A stretch of 64,000 nt of DNA from Tateyamaria sp. syn59 (GCF_007995245.1 NZ_VCBA01000006.1:248001-312000), one strand, 5' to 3'. Positions 8,850-16,720 are shown, counted from the first letter of the stretch. Made by a program: numbers and translations. The notes: a model not told the origin generated them from the sequence alone.

Positions 8850-9364
8850 GCCGTGGGCCTCGGGTGGCGATAGACATAGGCTGTGCCGGGGGTTTCGGCA
8901 TCTTCATCGCGGACCGCACCCAGCCGTTCGGCCAATGCGATTGAGCGGGTGTTCGGGTAGGCAATGTAGCTGACGATGGTAGCCCATTTGAGTGTGGTCC
9001 ACGTGTAGTCGATGACGGCTTTTGCCGCCTCGAATGCGATGCCTTTGCCTTCGATAGCGGGTTCGAAAATCACCCAGCCGACTTCCTGTTCGGGCCAGGT
9101 TTTCGGGTTCCAGTGGCCGACGATGCCGAGTGGTGTGTCGTCGCCCTGATAGGTCACGACAAACATGCCGTAGCCGCGCATGACCCAGTGGCCGATTTCG
9201 GTGCAGAAGAATTCCCACCCGCGTTTGTCGTCCTTAGGTCCGCCGACATATTGGGCGCGGTCGGTTTTGTAGAACTCGATGAAGGTGGGCGCGTCCTGCG
9301 GTTGCGGCGCCCGCAGGGTGAGGCGTTCGGTCGTGAGCGTCGGTGTGTTGGTGAGGGTGATCAT
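8846..9364 (-). CDS. GNAT N-acetyltransferase 4 of six
   Basis: 172 residues from ATG 9364 (MITLTNTPTLTTERLTLRAP). That start overlaps the stop of paralogue 5 (ATGA); a longer ORF reaching 9412 is not needed. Core motifs: AQYVGGPKDDKRGWEFF, the acetyl-CoA loop IEGKGIAFEA, and NTRSIALAERLGA. It ends RDEDAETPGTAYVYRHP, and the aromatic-Tyr C-terminus is shared with the group. Probably co-translated with its neighbours. Confidence 0.88.
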   Translation of the reverse strand: MITLTNTPTLTTERLTLRAPQPQDAPTFIEFYKTDRAQYVGGPKDDKRGWEFFCTEIGHWVMRGYGMFVVTYQGDDTPLGIVGHWNPKTWPEQEVGWVIFEPAIEGKGIAFEAAKAVIDYTWTTLKWATIVSYIAYPNTRSIALAERLGAVRDEDAETPGTAYVYRHPRPTA

Positions 9365-9873
9365 GCGGACACCTCTGCAGTGAGGCGGTAGACCACGGCG
9401 CCTTCGTACCATGCCGGGGGTGTATCATCGGTCCGGGTTGCTCCGATCCGTTCGGCGATGCCGATGGAGCCTGAATTGTCGGGTAGGATGTGCACGATCA
9501 TCTCGGGCCATCGGAGGTCGCCGAGGAGGTGATCGCGCACATGTGCTGCCGCTTCGGTGGCGAGCCCTTGCCCTTCATACCTGCTGTCCCACAGAGTCCA
9601 GGTGAATTCAGGTGGCTGCCTGTGGTCACGCTGCATCGGCCCGACGTGACCGATGGGCGCGCCGTCCTGTTGCATGATGTAGCGCCCGAAGCCGCGCAGC
9701 GCCCAGTGGCCGGCAAAGGCCGCGAATTTGTCGAATGCCTGGGCCGCGTCGAAGGGTCCGCCGACGAATTGTGTGCGGGGGCTTGCGCAATAGTCAGTGT
9801 AGGGGGGGAGGTCGCTGGCCTGAGGTTGGCGCAGGGTCAGGCGGTCTGTCGTTAGGGTTGTCGCTGCGGTCAT
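9361..9873 (-). CDS. GNAT N-acetyltransferase 5 of six
   Basis: 170 residues. N-terminus LTTDRLTLRQPQASDLPPYT, then ASPRTQFVGGPFDAAQAFDK, the acetyl-CoA loop YEGQGLATEA and SGSIGIAERIGATRTDD. Compared with its paralogues it has a more polar middle (GPMQRDHRQPPEFTW), so the substrate probably differs. ATGA overlaps join it to paralogues 4 and 6. Confidence 0.88.
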   Translation of the reverse strand: MTAATTLTTDRLTLRQPQASDLPPYTDYCASPRTQFVGGPFDAAQAFDKFAAFAGHWALRGFGRYIMQQDGAPIGHVGPMQRDHRQPPEFTWTLWDSRYEGQGLATEAAAHVRDHLLGDLRWPEMIVHILPDNSGSIGIAERIGATRTDDTPPAWYEGAVVYRLTAEVSA

Positions 9874-10400
9874 GCGGCCCTCCGGTGGCGGTAGACTGCC
9901 GTTTCGTTGGCCGTTTCGCCGTCGGGTAGGGGGGCGTCCGGGTCGTGTGTGGCGCCCAGGCGGGTGGCAAGCGCTTCGGACCGCGTGTTGCCGGGTGTGA
10001 TGTAGCTGACCAAGGATTTATCGCCATGGTTCGCGGTGAACCAGTCGCGAGCAGCTACGGCGGCCTCGTATGCGATGCCCTTGCCTTCGGACTCTTCCAT
10101 CAGGGTCCAGCCCAGTTCCGGTTCGGGGAAGTGGGCGGGGTGTTGGAGGAGGATTTCACCGCAATAAGTGCCGGTGGCCCGGTCCTCGATCGACCAAGCG
10201 CCGAAGCCCATGAGCGACCAGCTTCCGATAGCGGCTGCAAATTCGGCCCATGCCCGGTCGGCGCCGATCTGGCCCCAGCTGAATGTCGCGCGGGGGGACG
10301 CGCAATAGGCGGCGAAGGCCGGGAAGTCGGCCCGGCTTGGTGCGCGCAGCACCAGACGCTCGGTTTCGAGCGTGGGGATATGATCGGTGATCCCGGTCAC
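9870..10400 (-). CDS. GNAT N-acetyltransferase 6 of six
   Basis: 176 residues from a GTG at 10400 that overlaps the ffh stop (GTGA). LETERLVLRAPSRADFPAFA and ASPRATFSWGQIGADRAWAE correspond to the FVGGP region of the paralogues but with SWGQ instead. The acetyl-CoA loop is SEGKGIAYEA and the helix NTRSEALATRLGA. It is the first of the six after ffh, so the whole cluster probably rides on ffh transcription. Confidence 0.87.
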   Translation of the reverse strand: MTGITDHIPTLETERLVLRAPSRADFPAFAAYCASPRATFSWGQIGADRAWAEFAAAIGSWSLMGFGAWSIEDRATGTYCGEILLQHPAHFPEPELGWTLMEESEGKGIAYEAAVAARDWFTANHGDKSLVSYITPGNTRSEALATRLGATHDPDAPLPDGETANETAVYRHRRAA

Positions 10401-11896
10401 TTTTTCTTGCCGAACCCAGAGAGGCCGGGGGGCAGTGGCATGCCGCCGCCCAGGCCGGGGAGACCGCCGGGCATTTTGCCGCCGAGTTGTTTGGCTGCCG
10501 CTTCGAGCTGGGCCTGGTCCATGTTGCCCATGTCGGGCATGCCGCCGCCCTTGCCCATCATCGCCTGCATGGCTTTCTTCATCATGCCGCCTTTGCCCTT
10601 GCCGAGCTTTTTCATCATGTCGGACATCTGGCGGTGCATTTTCAGCAGCTTGTTGAGGTCGCTGACCTGCATGCCGGAGCCTGCAGCGATGCGTTTCTTG
10701 CGGCTGGCCTGCAGGATCTGGGGGGCGGCGCGCTCTTTCTTGGTCATGGACTGGATCATGGCGATCTGCTGCTTGAGGATCTTGTCGTCGAAGCCCGCGT
10801 CCTGCACCTGTTTGGCCATTTTGCCCATGCCGGGCATCATGCCCATCATGCCTTCCATGCCGCCCATCTTGATCATCTGTTCCAGCTGCATGCGCAGGTC
10901 GTTCATGTTGAACTGACCCTTGGCCATGCGCTTCATCATCTTTTCGGCCTGTTCGGCCTCGATGGTTTCCTGCGCTTTTTCGACCAGGCTGACGATGTCG
11001 CCCATGCCGAGGATGCGGCCTGCGATGCGCTCGGGCTCGAAGGTTTCGAGCGCGTCCATCTTTTCGCCCAGGCCCACGAACTTGATCGGCTTGCCGGTGA
11101 CGGCGCGCATGGAGAGTGCCGCACCGCCGCGCCCGTCGCCGTCCATCCGGGTCAGGGCCACGCCCGTGATGCCGATGCGGTCGTCGAAGTTTTGCGCTGT
11201 GTTCACGGCGTCCTGACCGGTCAGGCCGTCAACGACGAGGATGGTCTCGCGCGGGTTGGCGATGTCGCGGACTTGCTCCACTTGCGTCATCAACTCTTCG
11301 TCGATCGAGAGGCGGCCTGCGGTGTCGAGGATGTAGACGTCATAGCCGCCCATACTGGCCTGGGTCTTGGCCCGTTTGGCGATCTGGACCGGGTTCTCGC
11401 CCTTGACGATGGGCAGGGTATCGACGCCGACTTGCGCGCCGAGGATAGCGAGTTGTTCCATCGCAGCGGGGCGGGTCACGTCGAGCGAGGCCATCAGCAC
11501 GCGCTTGCCGTCACGCTCGGTCAGGCGTTTGCCGAGTTTGGCGGACATGGTGGTCTTACCGCCACCTTGCAGGCCGACCATCAGGATCGGGGCGGGGGGG
11601 CTGTCGATTTTGAGCGCGCCGGGTTCGCCTTCGCCCGTGAGGGTCGCGACGAGGGCATCGTGCACGATCTTGACCACCTGCTGGCCGGGGGTGATCGACT
11701 TGGTGACGGCTTGACCTGTGGCCTCTTCCTGCACGCGCTTGATGAAGTCGCGGGCGACGGGGAGGGAGACGTCGGCCTCAAGAAGCGCCACGCGAACCTC
11801 GCGCAGGGCGGTTTTGACGTCGTCCTCGCTCAGCGCGCCTTGCTTGGTCAGCCGGTCGAAGACACCGGAGAGGCGTTCGGAGAGATTTTCAAACAT
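10397..11896 (-). CDS. ffh: Signal recognition particle protein Ffh
   Basis: SRP54-type GTPase that binds 4.5S RNA and signal sequences to target membrane proteins. Seen in 499 residues: N domain (1-90), P-loop GLQGGGKTTMSAKLGKRL near residue 107, then DTAGRLSIDEE, TRMDGDGRGGAALS and GKPIKFVGLGEKMDALE of the G domain. The methionine-rich M domain is at about 300-440, with a Gly/Met-rich tail (GGMPLPPGLSGFGKKK). It leads the leftward operon that includes six GNAT genes and rpsP. Upstream there is 265 bp without a gene. Confidence 0.97.
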   Translation of the reverse strand: MFENLSERLSGVFDRLTKQGALSEDDVKTALREVRVALLEADVSLPVARDFIKRVQEEATGQAVTKSITPGQQVVKIVHDALVATLTGEGEPGALKIDSPPAPILMVGLQGGGKTTMSAKLGKRLTERDGKRVLMASLDVTRPAAMEQLAILGAQVGVDTLPIVKGENPVQIAKRAKTQASMGGYDVYILDTAGRLSIDEELMTQVEQVRDIANPRETILVVDGLTGQDAVNTAQNFDDRIGITGVALTRMDGDGRGGAALSMRAVTGKPIKFVGLGEKMDALETFEPERIAGRILGMGDIVSLVEKAQETIEAEQAEKMMKRMAKGQFNMNDLRMQLEQMIKMGGMEGMMGMMPGMGKMAKQVQDAGFDDKILKQQIAMIQSMTKKERAAPQILQASRKKRIAAGSGMQVSDLNKLLKMHRQMSDMMKKLGKGKGGMMKKAMQAMMGKGGGMPDMGNMDQAQLEAAAKQLGGKMPGGLPGLGGGMPLPPGLSGFGKKK

Positions 11897-12161
11897 GGGC
11901 CTTCATCCTTTCGACCGTTGACGTTTGCCTGACACGTAAGTGCAAGCGGTGCAGACCCCAAGAAACAGACCGAAACGAGAAGCACCCCCGTGGGCGCAAC
12001 GCGCTGACGGAGGGCGATCCCGGGCATATACCAAGGGACTGGAAGTTTACGGACTTCCGGGTATTGCGCGGGGCGTATGCCAGCGTTGGCTGTGAGTCAA
12101 GAGCGGTGGCTGCAAGCCTTGGCGCATCCGCTGCGCTGGCGCTTTGGGGCGGGCGCGATTC
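11897..12161. other. Intergenic region between tenA and ffh
   Basis: 265 bases that presumably hold the ffh operon promoter and the tenA 3' end. A perfect 6-bp inverted repeat (GGAAGT / ACTTCC, 6-base loop) lies at 12040-12057. No ORF, no SRP RNA and no T-tracted terminator were recognised. Confidence 0.4.
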
Positions 12162-12860
12162 TTATGCCGATTGTGCCGATACGCGCGGCGGGTTGGAGGG
12201 GGTCTCCCACCCTTGGCGGTGATAGGCGCTATGCCAGAACATCCACTCGTGCCAGGACGATTGGGCAAAGGCGGTTTTCATCGCGTTTTGGGTGTTTTGG
12301 TCCGCTTGGGCGCCGAGCCGGTCGGTCAGGGCGATCATCGCATGTACGGATGAGGCGAATGCCTCACCCGCATAGGTGTCGATCCAGGCGCGATATGGGT
12401 TTTCGGGCGCGGCATGGGCATGGATGGACGTGCCGACCCGGTAGTAGATCCAGAAACAGGGCAGCAATGCGGTCACGGCAACGGGGAACGGATCGACTGC
12501 GGCGGACCGAAGCAGAAACGCGGTATAATGATCACAGGCCTGCGATGGCGGGGTGGCCATGAACGTCTCTGGTGTCACAACGAAGCGCGCCATGTAGTCG
12601 CCATGCAACTGTCGCTCGACCGCGATTGCACCTGCGGCTGATCCGGCAAGCTGCGCGATGGCGTCTGCCCCAGGCGCGCGGGACGCCGAGAGCGCGAGGG
12701 CGCGGGCGAAGCCTTCGAGATAGTGCGCATCCTGGATGATATAGCCTTGAAACGTGTCTGACGGCAGCGTGCCCGCCGCGAGTTCCGTGTTGAACGGCAT
12801 TGTCAGGATCGTCTCCTGAAGCTCGGCCGTTTCGGACCATAGCATTTCGGTAAAGCTCAT
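12162..12860 (-). CDS. tenA: TenA family aminopyrimidine aminohydrolase/thiaminase II
   Basis: TenA hydrolyses aminopyrimidines from degraded thiamine to recover HMP, feeding thiamine salvage. The 232-residue all-helical protein shows IIQDAHYLEGFARALALSAS near residue 40, the catalytic-Cys region LLPCFWIYYRVG near residue 135, and ENPYRAWIDTYAGEAF. It is preceded by a TPP riboswitch and a short leader ORF whose stop overlaps its ATG (ATGA). GGAG lies 8 bases upstream of the start. No other thiamine gene is adjacent. Confidence 0.93.
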   Translation of the reverse strand: MSFTEMLWSETAELQETILTMPFNTELAAGTLPSDTFQGYIIQDAHYLEGFARALALSASRAPGADAIAQLAGSAAGAIAVERQLHGDYMARFVVTPETFMATPPSQACDHYTAFLLRSAAVDPFPVAVTALLPCFWIYYRVGTSIHAHAAPENPYRAWIDTYAGEAFASSVHAMIALTDRLGAQADQNTQNAMKTAFAQSSWHEWMFWHSAYHRQGWETPSNPPRVSAQSA

Positions 12861-12985
12861 GTCCTGGTCTCCGTGGTTTGATATGGGGGTAGGGGCGCGG
12901 AGGTGGTGCGGTTGGGTGGTCGCATGGCATCCGCGCGCGGCGCTTGCGCCGCACGTGAGGTGCCGAAAAGCTGTTTCGCGATCAT
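12857..12985 (-). CDS. 42-codon leader ORF between TPP riboswitch and tenA
   Basis: The ORF starts ATG 12985 with GGAGGC six bases upstream, and its TGA overlaps the tenA ATG (ATGA). The peptide (MIAKQLFGTSRAAQAPRADA and 22 more residues, Pro/Thr/Arg-rich) resembles nothing I know. GGAGGC can pair with GCCTCC 14 bases upstream, so ribosome access may be what the riboswitch controls, with tenA translation coupled. The alternative is that the ORF is fortuitous and tenA uses its own GGAG. Confidence 0.5.
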   Translation of the reverse strand: MIAKQLFGTSRAAQAPRADAMRPPNRTTSAPLPPYQTTETRT

Positions 12986-13040
12986 CACCTGCCTCCTCGC
13001 GTTATCATAGGGAGGCGCAGGGCAGACCTCGGAGGGACTG

Positions 13041-13122
13041 CACGCAACTTCCTCCGCCGGTCTGAACCGGTTCAGGTTCCAAGGGTGCTTCTCAACCCGG
13101 CACGATGCCGGATGCCCCTGTT
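13041..13122 (-). promoter_or_regulatory. TPP riboswitch (THI element)
   Basis: On the minus strand the region carries the THI-box core in order: AGGGGCATCCGG, GTTGAGAAGCACCC, TTGGAACCTGAACCGG, then CAGACCGGCGGAGGAAG. These match the conserved parts of the thiamine pyrophosphate aptamer. There is no T-tracted terminator before the gene. A 6-bp stem hides GGAGG downstream, which suggests translational control of the leader ORF and tenA. Confidence 0.93.
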
Positions 13123-13245
13123 GCTGTGGTCGAGAGTACGTTGCCACGGGCGGGTGTCAAACGCATTGTGGCGCCAGGAGCAAACCCGCGCTGATGTGGA
13201 GGTGGCGCTTGTTATCCTAAGTGACGGAGCGGCGCAGAGACCGCC

Positions 13246-13644
13246 TCATTCCTGGATGCTTTCCAGATAGGCCATCAGGTCCACGATGGGTTTGCTGGTT
13301 AGGATCGGCTGGCCGGTTTCGGCTTTCAGCGCAGTATCCTCGCCTTCGAAATACCAGCCATAGACCGGCATGGGCGAGCCATGGCTGACCAGCGGGTCAC
13401 GCCCGTCGATCCGCGATACCACGCGGCTGATCGGGAATGTGCCGTCGTTGCGCGTGGCAAGATCGGTCAAGCTGGGCGGTTGGAGCAGCAGCGCCGGACG
13501 CATGGGTCCGTTGCCGTCCGCGTTGACACCGTGACAGGTGGCGCAATGCCGTTGATAGAGCGTTGCCCCGATTGATACATCCTGAGCCAAGGCGGTCACG
13601 GGCATGCTGCCAAGCAAAGCTAAGGTGGCGATGATCTGTTTCAC
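13246..13644 (-). CDS. Secreted class I c-type cytochrome
   Basis: 132 residues. Signal peptide MKQIIATLALLGSMPVTALA, then the haem motif CATCH (CxxCH) near residue 34, and a probable Met ligand in GSPMPVYGW near residue 91. The size fits a small soluble periplasmic electron carrier. It is monocistronic and divergent from the DinB gene. A near-perfect FNR-type site lies 57 bases upstream of its start, so it is likely induced at low oxygen (inference). Its partner reductase or oxidase is not in this window. Confidence 0.9.
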   Translation of the reverse strand: MKQIIATLALLGSMPVTALAQDVSIGATLYQRHCATCHGVNADGNGPMRPALLLQPPSLTDLATRNDGTFPISRVVSRIDGRDPLVSHGSPMPVYGWYFEGEDTALKAETGQPILTSKPIVDLMAYLESIQE

Positions 13645-13700
13645 GGGACGTCTCCTATCTGATACGGATGGGAGCGTAAGGAGCGGTGCGCCGCCCCGAC

Positions 13701-13714
13701 CTGATCTTGATCAA
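13701..13714. promoter_or_regulatory. FnrL/DNR-type binding site
   Basis: CTGAT-CTTG-ATCAA matches the FNR consensus TTGAT-N4-ATCAA at 9 of 10 positions. It lies between the cytochrome c gene (57 bp from its start) and the DinB gene (46 bp from its start). The cytochrome is the more plausible target. Confidence 0.6.
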
Positions 13715-13759
13715 ATGCCCTGTGCTTTTTCGCGCAGCAGCCCGAGAGGGACGACCCCC

Positions 13760-14320
13760 ATGACGCCACTCTTTGCGCCGCAAGCCTACAACAATGCGTG
13801 GTCCAATTATCGGTTGCATCGCGCCTGTGGCGGGTTGACCGCCAAGGAGCTGACCCAAGCGCGCCCGTCCTTTTTCGGGTCGATCATTGCCACGCTCAAC
13901 CACATCCTGATCGTCGACTGGTTTTACGTGTCGGCGCTGGAGGGGGCCTGCATCGGCGCCGCCGCCTTTGAGTCCGAGGTGCCGCATCCCGAGCTGCCCG
14001 CCTTGCGTGCCGCGCAACGCGAGGTGGACCGCCGTTTGATCGCTGTGACCGAGGATGCCACGCTGTCTGACCCGGTGCGCATCGTGCGGATGCTGCGCGC
14101 CAGCGAGGTGCAGGAGGAGCGGTTTGACCGGACGTTTCTGCACCTCATCCAGCATCAGATCCACCACCGGGGGCAGGTTCACGCGCTGCTGAGCATGACC
14201 AGCGTTGCACCGCCGCAGCTGGACGAGTTTTACATGGCCTGGGACACCGAAGCGCGCCTGCGGGCGCCGGACTTGGCTGAAATGGGCATAACCGAGGATG
14301 ACGTCTGGCGCGGGCGTTAA
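13760..14320 (+). CDS. DinB family (DUF664-like) putative metalloprotein
   Basis: 186 residues starting MTPLFAPQAYNNAWSNYRLH, the DinB/YfiT opening. Potential metal-ligand histidines occur in ATLNHILIVDWFY near residue 46 and HLIQHQIHHRGQVHAL near residue 134, the usual His triad. These four-helix proteins include thiol-dependent transferases and many of unknown function. The start at 13760 follows GAGAGGG. Its stop overlaps the stop of the convergent membrane-protein gene. Confidence 0.85.
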   Translation: MTPLFAPQAYNNAWSNYRLHRACGGLTAKELTQARPSFFGSIIATLNHILIVDWFYVSALEGACIGAAAFESEVPHPELPALRAAQREVDRRLIAVTEDATLSDPVRIVRMLRASEVQEERFDRTFLHLIQHQIHHRGQVHALLSMTSVAPPQLDEFYMAWDTEARLRAPDLAEMGITEDDVWRGR

Positions 14321-14778
14321 CCGGCCCGGCGGTAGGCGCGCAGCCAGTCGTTGATCGCATCAGCGCACTGGCGCGGGCCGTTGCCAGATGTGAAGGCTTC
14401 GACCAGTGGGTACGGGGCTGCGTCGTCAAAAATGAGGATAGGGCGGGCGGTGTCAGAGAAGGTCTCGACCTCGGCCCGGCGGAGATGGGTCAGCGCATGC
14501 ACGGCGTTTCGGTAGCGCAGAAGCGTTCGGCGCTGCACTGTGACTGTGCCCGTGCTGGCATCGAAAATCACCTGATCGCGTTTGATCGCGAGTGCAAAGA
14601 TGCCCAGCGGAACGCCTGCGCCCAGGCCGACGGTCCAAAGACCACTAGTTTCGCCCGCCGCTAAAAGCGCGAGACCGGCGGCGGCACAGGCCACGATGCA
14701 GACAATGAGCCCGCCGCCCAGTACCCAAGGGGCGTGCGCGAGGATCAATTGCATGGGCAGGTTGCGGATGACGGTCAT
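14317..14778 (-). CDS. Two-span membrane protein of unknown function
   Basis: 153 residues. Two hydrophobic segments near residues 14-40 and 45-62 are followed by a soluble beta-rich part (DQVIFDASTGTVTVQRRTLL). That layout, with two N-terminal spans and a cytoplasmic PH-like strand pattern, resembles small bacterial PH-domain or DUF-type membrane proteins, but I cannot assign a family. Convergent with the DinB gene. Confidence 0.7.
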   Translation of the reverse strand: MTVIRNLPMQLILAHAPWVLGGGLIVCIVACAAAGLALLAAGETSGLWTVGLGAGVPLGIFALAIKRDQVIFDASTGTVTVQRRTLLRYRNAVHALTHLRRAEVETFSDTARPILIFDDAAPYPLVEAFTSGNGPRQCADAINDWLRAYRRAG

Positions 14779-14843
14779 GGTGCGACGCTAGCGGCAACAG
14801 GTGATCGCGGACAAGTCCGGGAACCGGGCGCTGGGGGGCGGCG

Positions 14844-14858
14844 TTAACCATTCAGTAA
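14844..14858. promoter_or_regulatory. Candidate CtrA box
   Basis: TTAA-CCATTCA-GTAA matches TTAA-N7-TTAA at 7 of 8 positions and includes the TTAACCAT half-site typical of alphaproteobacterial CtrA. It is 47 bp upstream of the TTG start of a small exported protein. Confidence 0.4.
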
Positions 14859-14904
14859 CGTTTTGAACGTTGCGCAGATGATTAAGAAAGATGAAGGATA
14901 CCCT

Positions 14905-15090
14905 TTGAAGTTTATTGTTGTGACTTTTACTGCACTGACCCTTGCCTCACCGATGTTTGCGTCGGTTCATGTGCCACAGTCCCTGTCCGCATCAGGACCC
15001 CAAGCGATTTATCACGGCGGCGGATGTCGAAAATCCTCGCCTCCCGGGCAGTGCTGCCACGCAGGCTCACAACCGTATCACTGCCACTGA
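14905..15090 (+). CDS. Small secreted Cys/His-rich protein
   Basis: 61 residues if begun at TTG 14905 (MKFIVVTFTALTLASPMFA, a clean signal peptide, with AAGGA upstream). ATG 14878 or 14863 would add a charged, non-signal N-terminus. The mature part ends GGGCRKSSPPGQCCHAGSQP followed by YHCH: four Cys and three His in about 22 residues, suggestive of a metal-binding or disulphide-bonded motif. I do not know its function. A candidate CtrA box lies upstream and a strong terminator follows. Confidence 0.6.
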   Translation: MKFIVVTFTALTLASPMFASVHVPQSLSASGPQAIYHGGGCRKSSPPGQCCHAGSQPYHCH

Positions 15091-15094
15091 AATG

Positions 15095-15130
15095 CCAAAG
15101 CCCCGGCCAGATAGTCGGGGGCTTTGCGCT
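15095..15130. terminator. Intrinsic terminator between convergent genes
   Basis: AAAGCCCC (15097-15104) pairs with GGGGCTTT (15118-15125). It lies between the small Cys-rich gene and the leftward azoreductase gene. A- and T-rich flanks make it usable in both directions. Confidence 0.8.
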
Positions 15131-15145
15131 TTCTTGGGGTTGTGA

Positions 15146-15718
15146 TTAGGCCGCGAGCTTCTCGATCTCGGCCTTGGCGTCCGCGATGGCTGCCTCGCCT
15201 TGGGCCATGACGCTGTCTGCGGCGATAACCTCGACATCGTGGATGCCGATAAAGCCCAACACATGCTTGAGGTAGCCGGTAGCGAAGTCGATGTCGCTGC
15301 CTACGGGGGTGCCGCCGGTTGCGACGGCGATGATGGCCCGTTTGCCGTCGAGCAGGCCGACGGGGCCAGTCTCGCTGTATTTGAAGGTCAGGCCTGCGCG
15401 GGCCACCAGGTCAATCCAGGCCTTGAGCGCGGCCGGAATGCCAAAATTATAGACCGGTGCGCCAATCACGATGGTGTCCGCCGCCTTCAACTCCGCGACC
15501 AGCGTGTCGGACAGGGCAAGCGTGTCGCGCTGGGCCGGGTCGCGGTCATCGGCGGGGGTGAAGTTGGCGTTGACCCAGGTCTCATTAATCTGGGGTAGGG
15601 CTTCGGCTAGGTCGCGGCGGATCACGTCGCCGCCAAGCTTGGCAACGATCTGGGCGCTCAGGTCGCGGGTCACGGAGCCTTCGGTGCGGGCGGAGCTGTC
15701 GATATGCAATATGGTCAT
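15146..15718 (-). CDS. azoR: FMN-dependent NADH-azoreductase
   Basis: Flavodoxin-fold quinone/azo reductase of 190 residues. The N-terminal phosphate loop is LHIDSSARTEGSVTRDLS; PVYNFGIPAALKAWIDLVAR (near residue 94) is the AzoR hallmark, and ATGGTPVGSDIDF follows. It probably reduces quinones and azo dyes using NADH and protects against electrophiles. It is divergent from a LysR gene with about 120 bp between, so that regulator is the likely controller. Confidence 0.93.
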   Translation of the reverse strand: MTILHIDSSARTEGSVTRDLSAQIVAKLGGDVIRRDLAEALPQINETWVNANFTPADDRDPAQRDTLALSDTLVAELKAADTIVIGAPVYNFGIPAALKAWIDLVARAGLTFKYSETGPVGLLDGKRAIIAVATGGTPVGSDIDFATGYLKHVLGFIGIHDVEVIAADSVMAQGEAAIADAKAEIEKLAA

Positions 15719-15838
15719 GGTCGGGTCCTCTCTGGGATGGCGATGTCGTCTGTCCCCAGATTTGTACCTTGCAAATTTGAACGCAATTCCTGAAACTCAA
15801 CATCATCTGTTAACATTTGCACAAAGAGCCTTTGACCG

Positions 15839-16720
15839 ATGGACAACTGGGACGAGATCAAGACCGCCTATCAGGTGGCGCGCATGGGCACGGTCAGCGG
15901 CGCGGCAGACGTGCTGGGTGTTCACCACGCCACGGTCATCCGCCACATTGATGCGCTGGAGGGGCGGTTGGGTGTGAAGCTGTTCCAGCGTCATGCCCGT
16001 GGCTATACCCCGACCGAGGCGGGCGACGATCTGTTTCGGGTTGCGCAAGCCACCGATGATCAGTTCAGCCAGCTTGTGGGCCGCATCAAGGGGCGCGGAA
16101 CGGAAGTGTCGGGCGAGTTGGTGGTGACGTCCCTCGTCAATATGGCGCCGCGCATGGCCCCGGTTCTGACCGAATTCCAGCAGCAGCATCCCGATGTGAT
16201 TGTGCGCTATCTGACAGGCGAGCGGCTGTTTCGCCTGGAATATGGCGAGGCACATGTGGCAATCCGGGCTGGCAATGCGCCGGATCAGCCGGATAATGTC
16301 GTCCAGCCTTTCGTGCGTCAGTCCATGGGGCTTTATGCAACCAAGGCCTATGTCGAAGCCCGCGGGCATCCTGAAGACATTGCAACTGCGAAAGGCCACC
16401 GTTTTGTTAGCCATGACGCTGCCGACAATCGCGCGCCGTTTCACAAGTGGCTGCGCAGTCAGGTGAAGGAAGACGACATCACCTTCCGATCAACCGACGT
16501 CCGCGCGTTGGAACAGGCGGTTCTGGCCGGTGCCGGGATCGGCTTTCTGTCGGTGCTGGAGGCGCGCGCCAATCCCAATCTGGTTGAGATCACGACCCCG
16601 CGCGAGGACTGGTCGGCGCCATTGTGGCTGGTGACCCATGTGGATCTGCATCGCACCAATAAGGTGCAGGCTTTTCTGACCTTCCTCAAAGAAAAGTCCA
16701 AGGACTGGCACGTTCTGTGA
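15839..16720 (+). CDS. LysR family regulator, divergent from azoR
   Basis: 293 residues with an N-terminal winged helix-turn-helix (TVSGAADVLGVHHATVIRHI, then LEGRLGVKLFQRHARGYTPT) and a C-terminal effector-binding region beginning near residue 92 (SGELVVTSLVNMAPRMAPVL). The first residues NWDEIKTAYQVARMGTVS are typical of the group that regulates neighbouring oxidoreductases. The stop overlaps the GTG start of the EamA permease (GTGA), so the two are probably co-transcribed. Confidence 0.9.
   Translation: MDNWDEIKTAYQVARMGTVSGAADVLGVHHATVIRHIDALEGRLGVKLFQRHARGYTPTEAGDDLFRVAQATDDQFSQLVGRIKGRGTEVSGELVVTSLVNMAPRMAPVLTEFQQQHPDVIVRYLTGERLFRLEYGEAHVAIRAGNAPDQPDNVVQPFVRQSMGLYATKAYVEARGHPEDIATAKGHRFVSHDAADNRAPFHKWLRSQVKEDDITFRSTDVRALEQAVLAGAGIGFLSVLEARANPNLVEITTPREDWSAPLWLVTHVDLHRTNKVQAFLTFLKEKSKDWHVL

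Noticed and set aside
10487-11932. Long rightward ORF (481 codons) across ffh
   Set aside because: It is an antisense shadow of ffh in GC-rich DNA; its protein is His/Ala/Gly-rich without domains.
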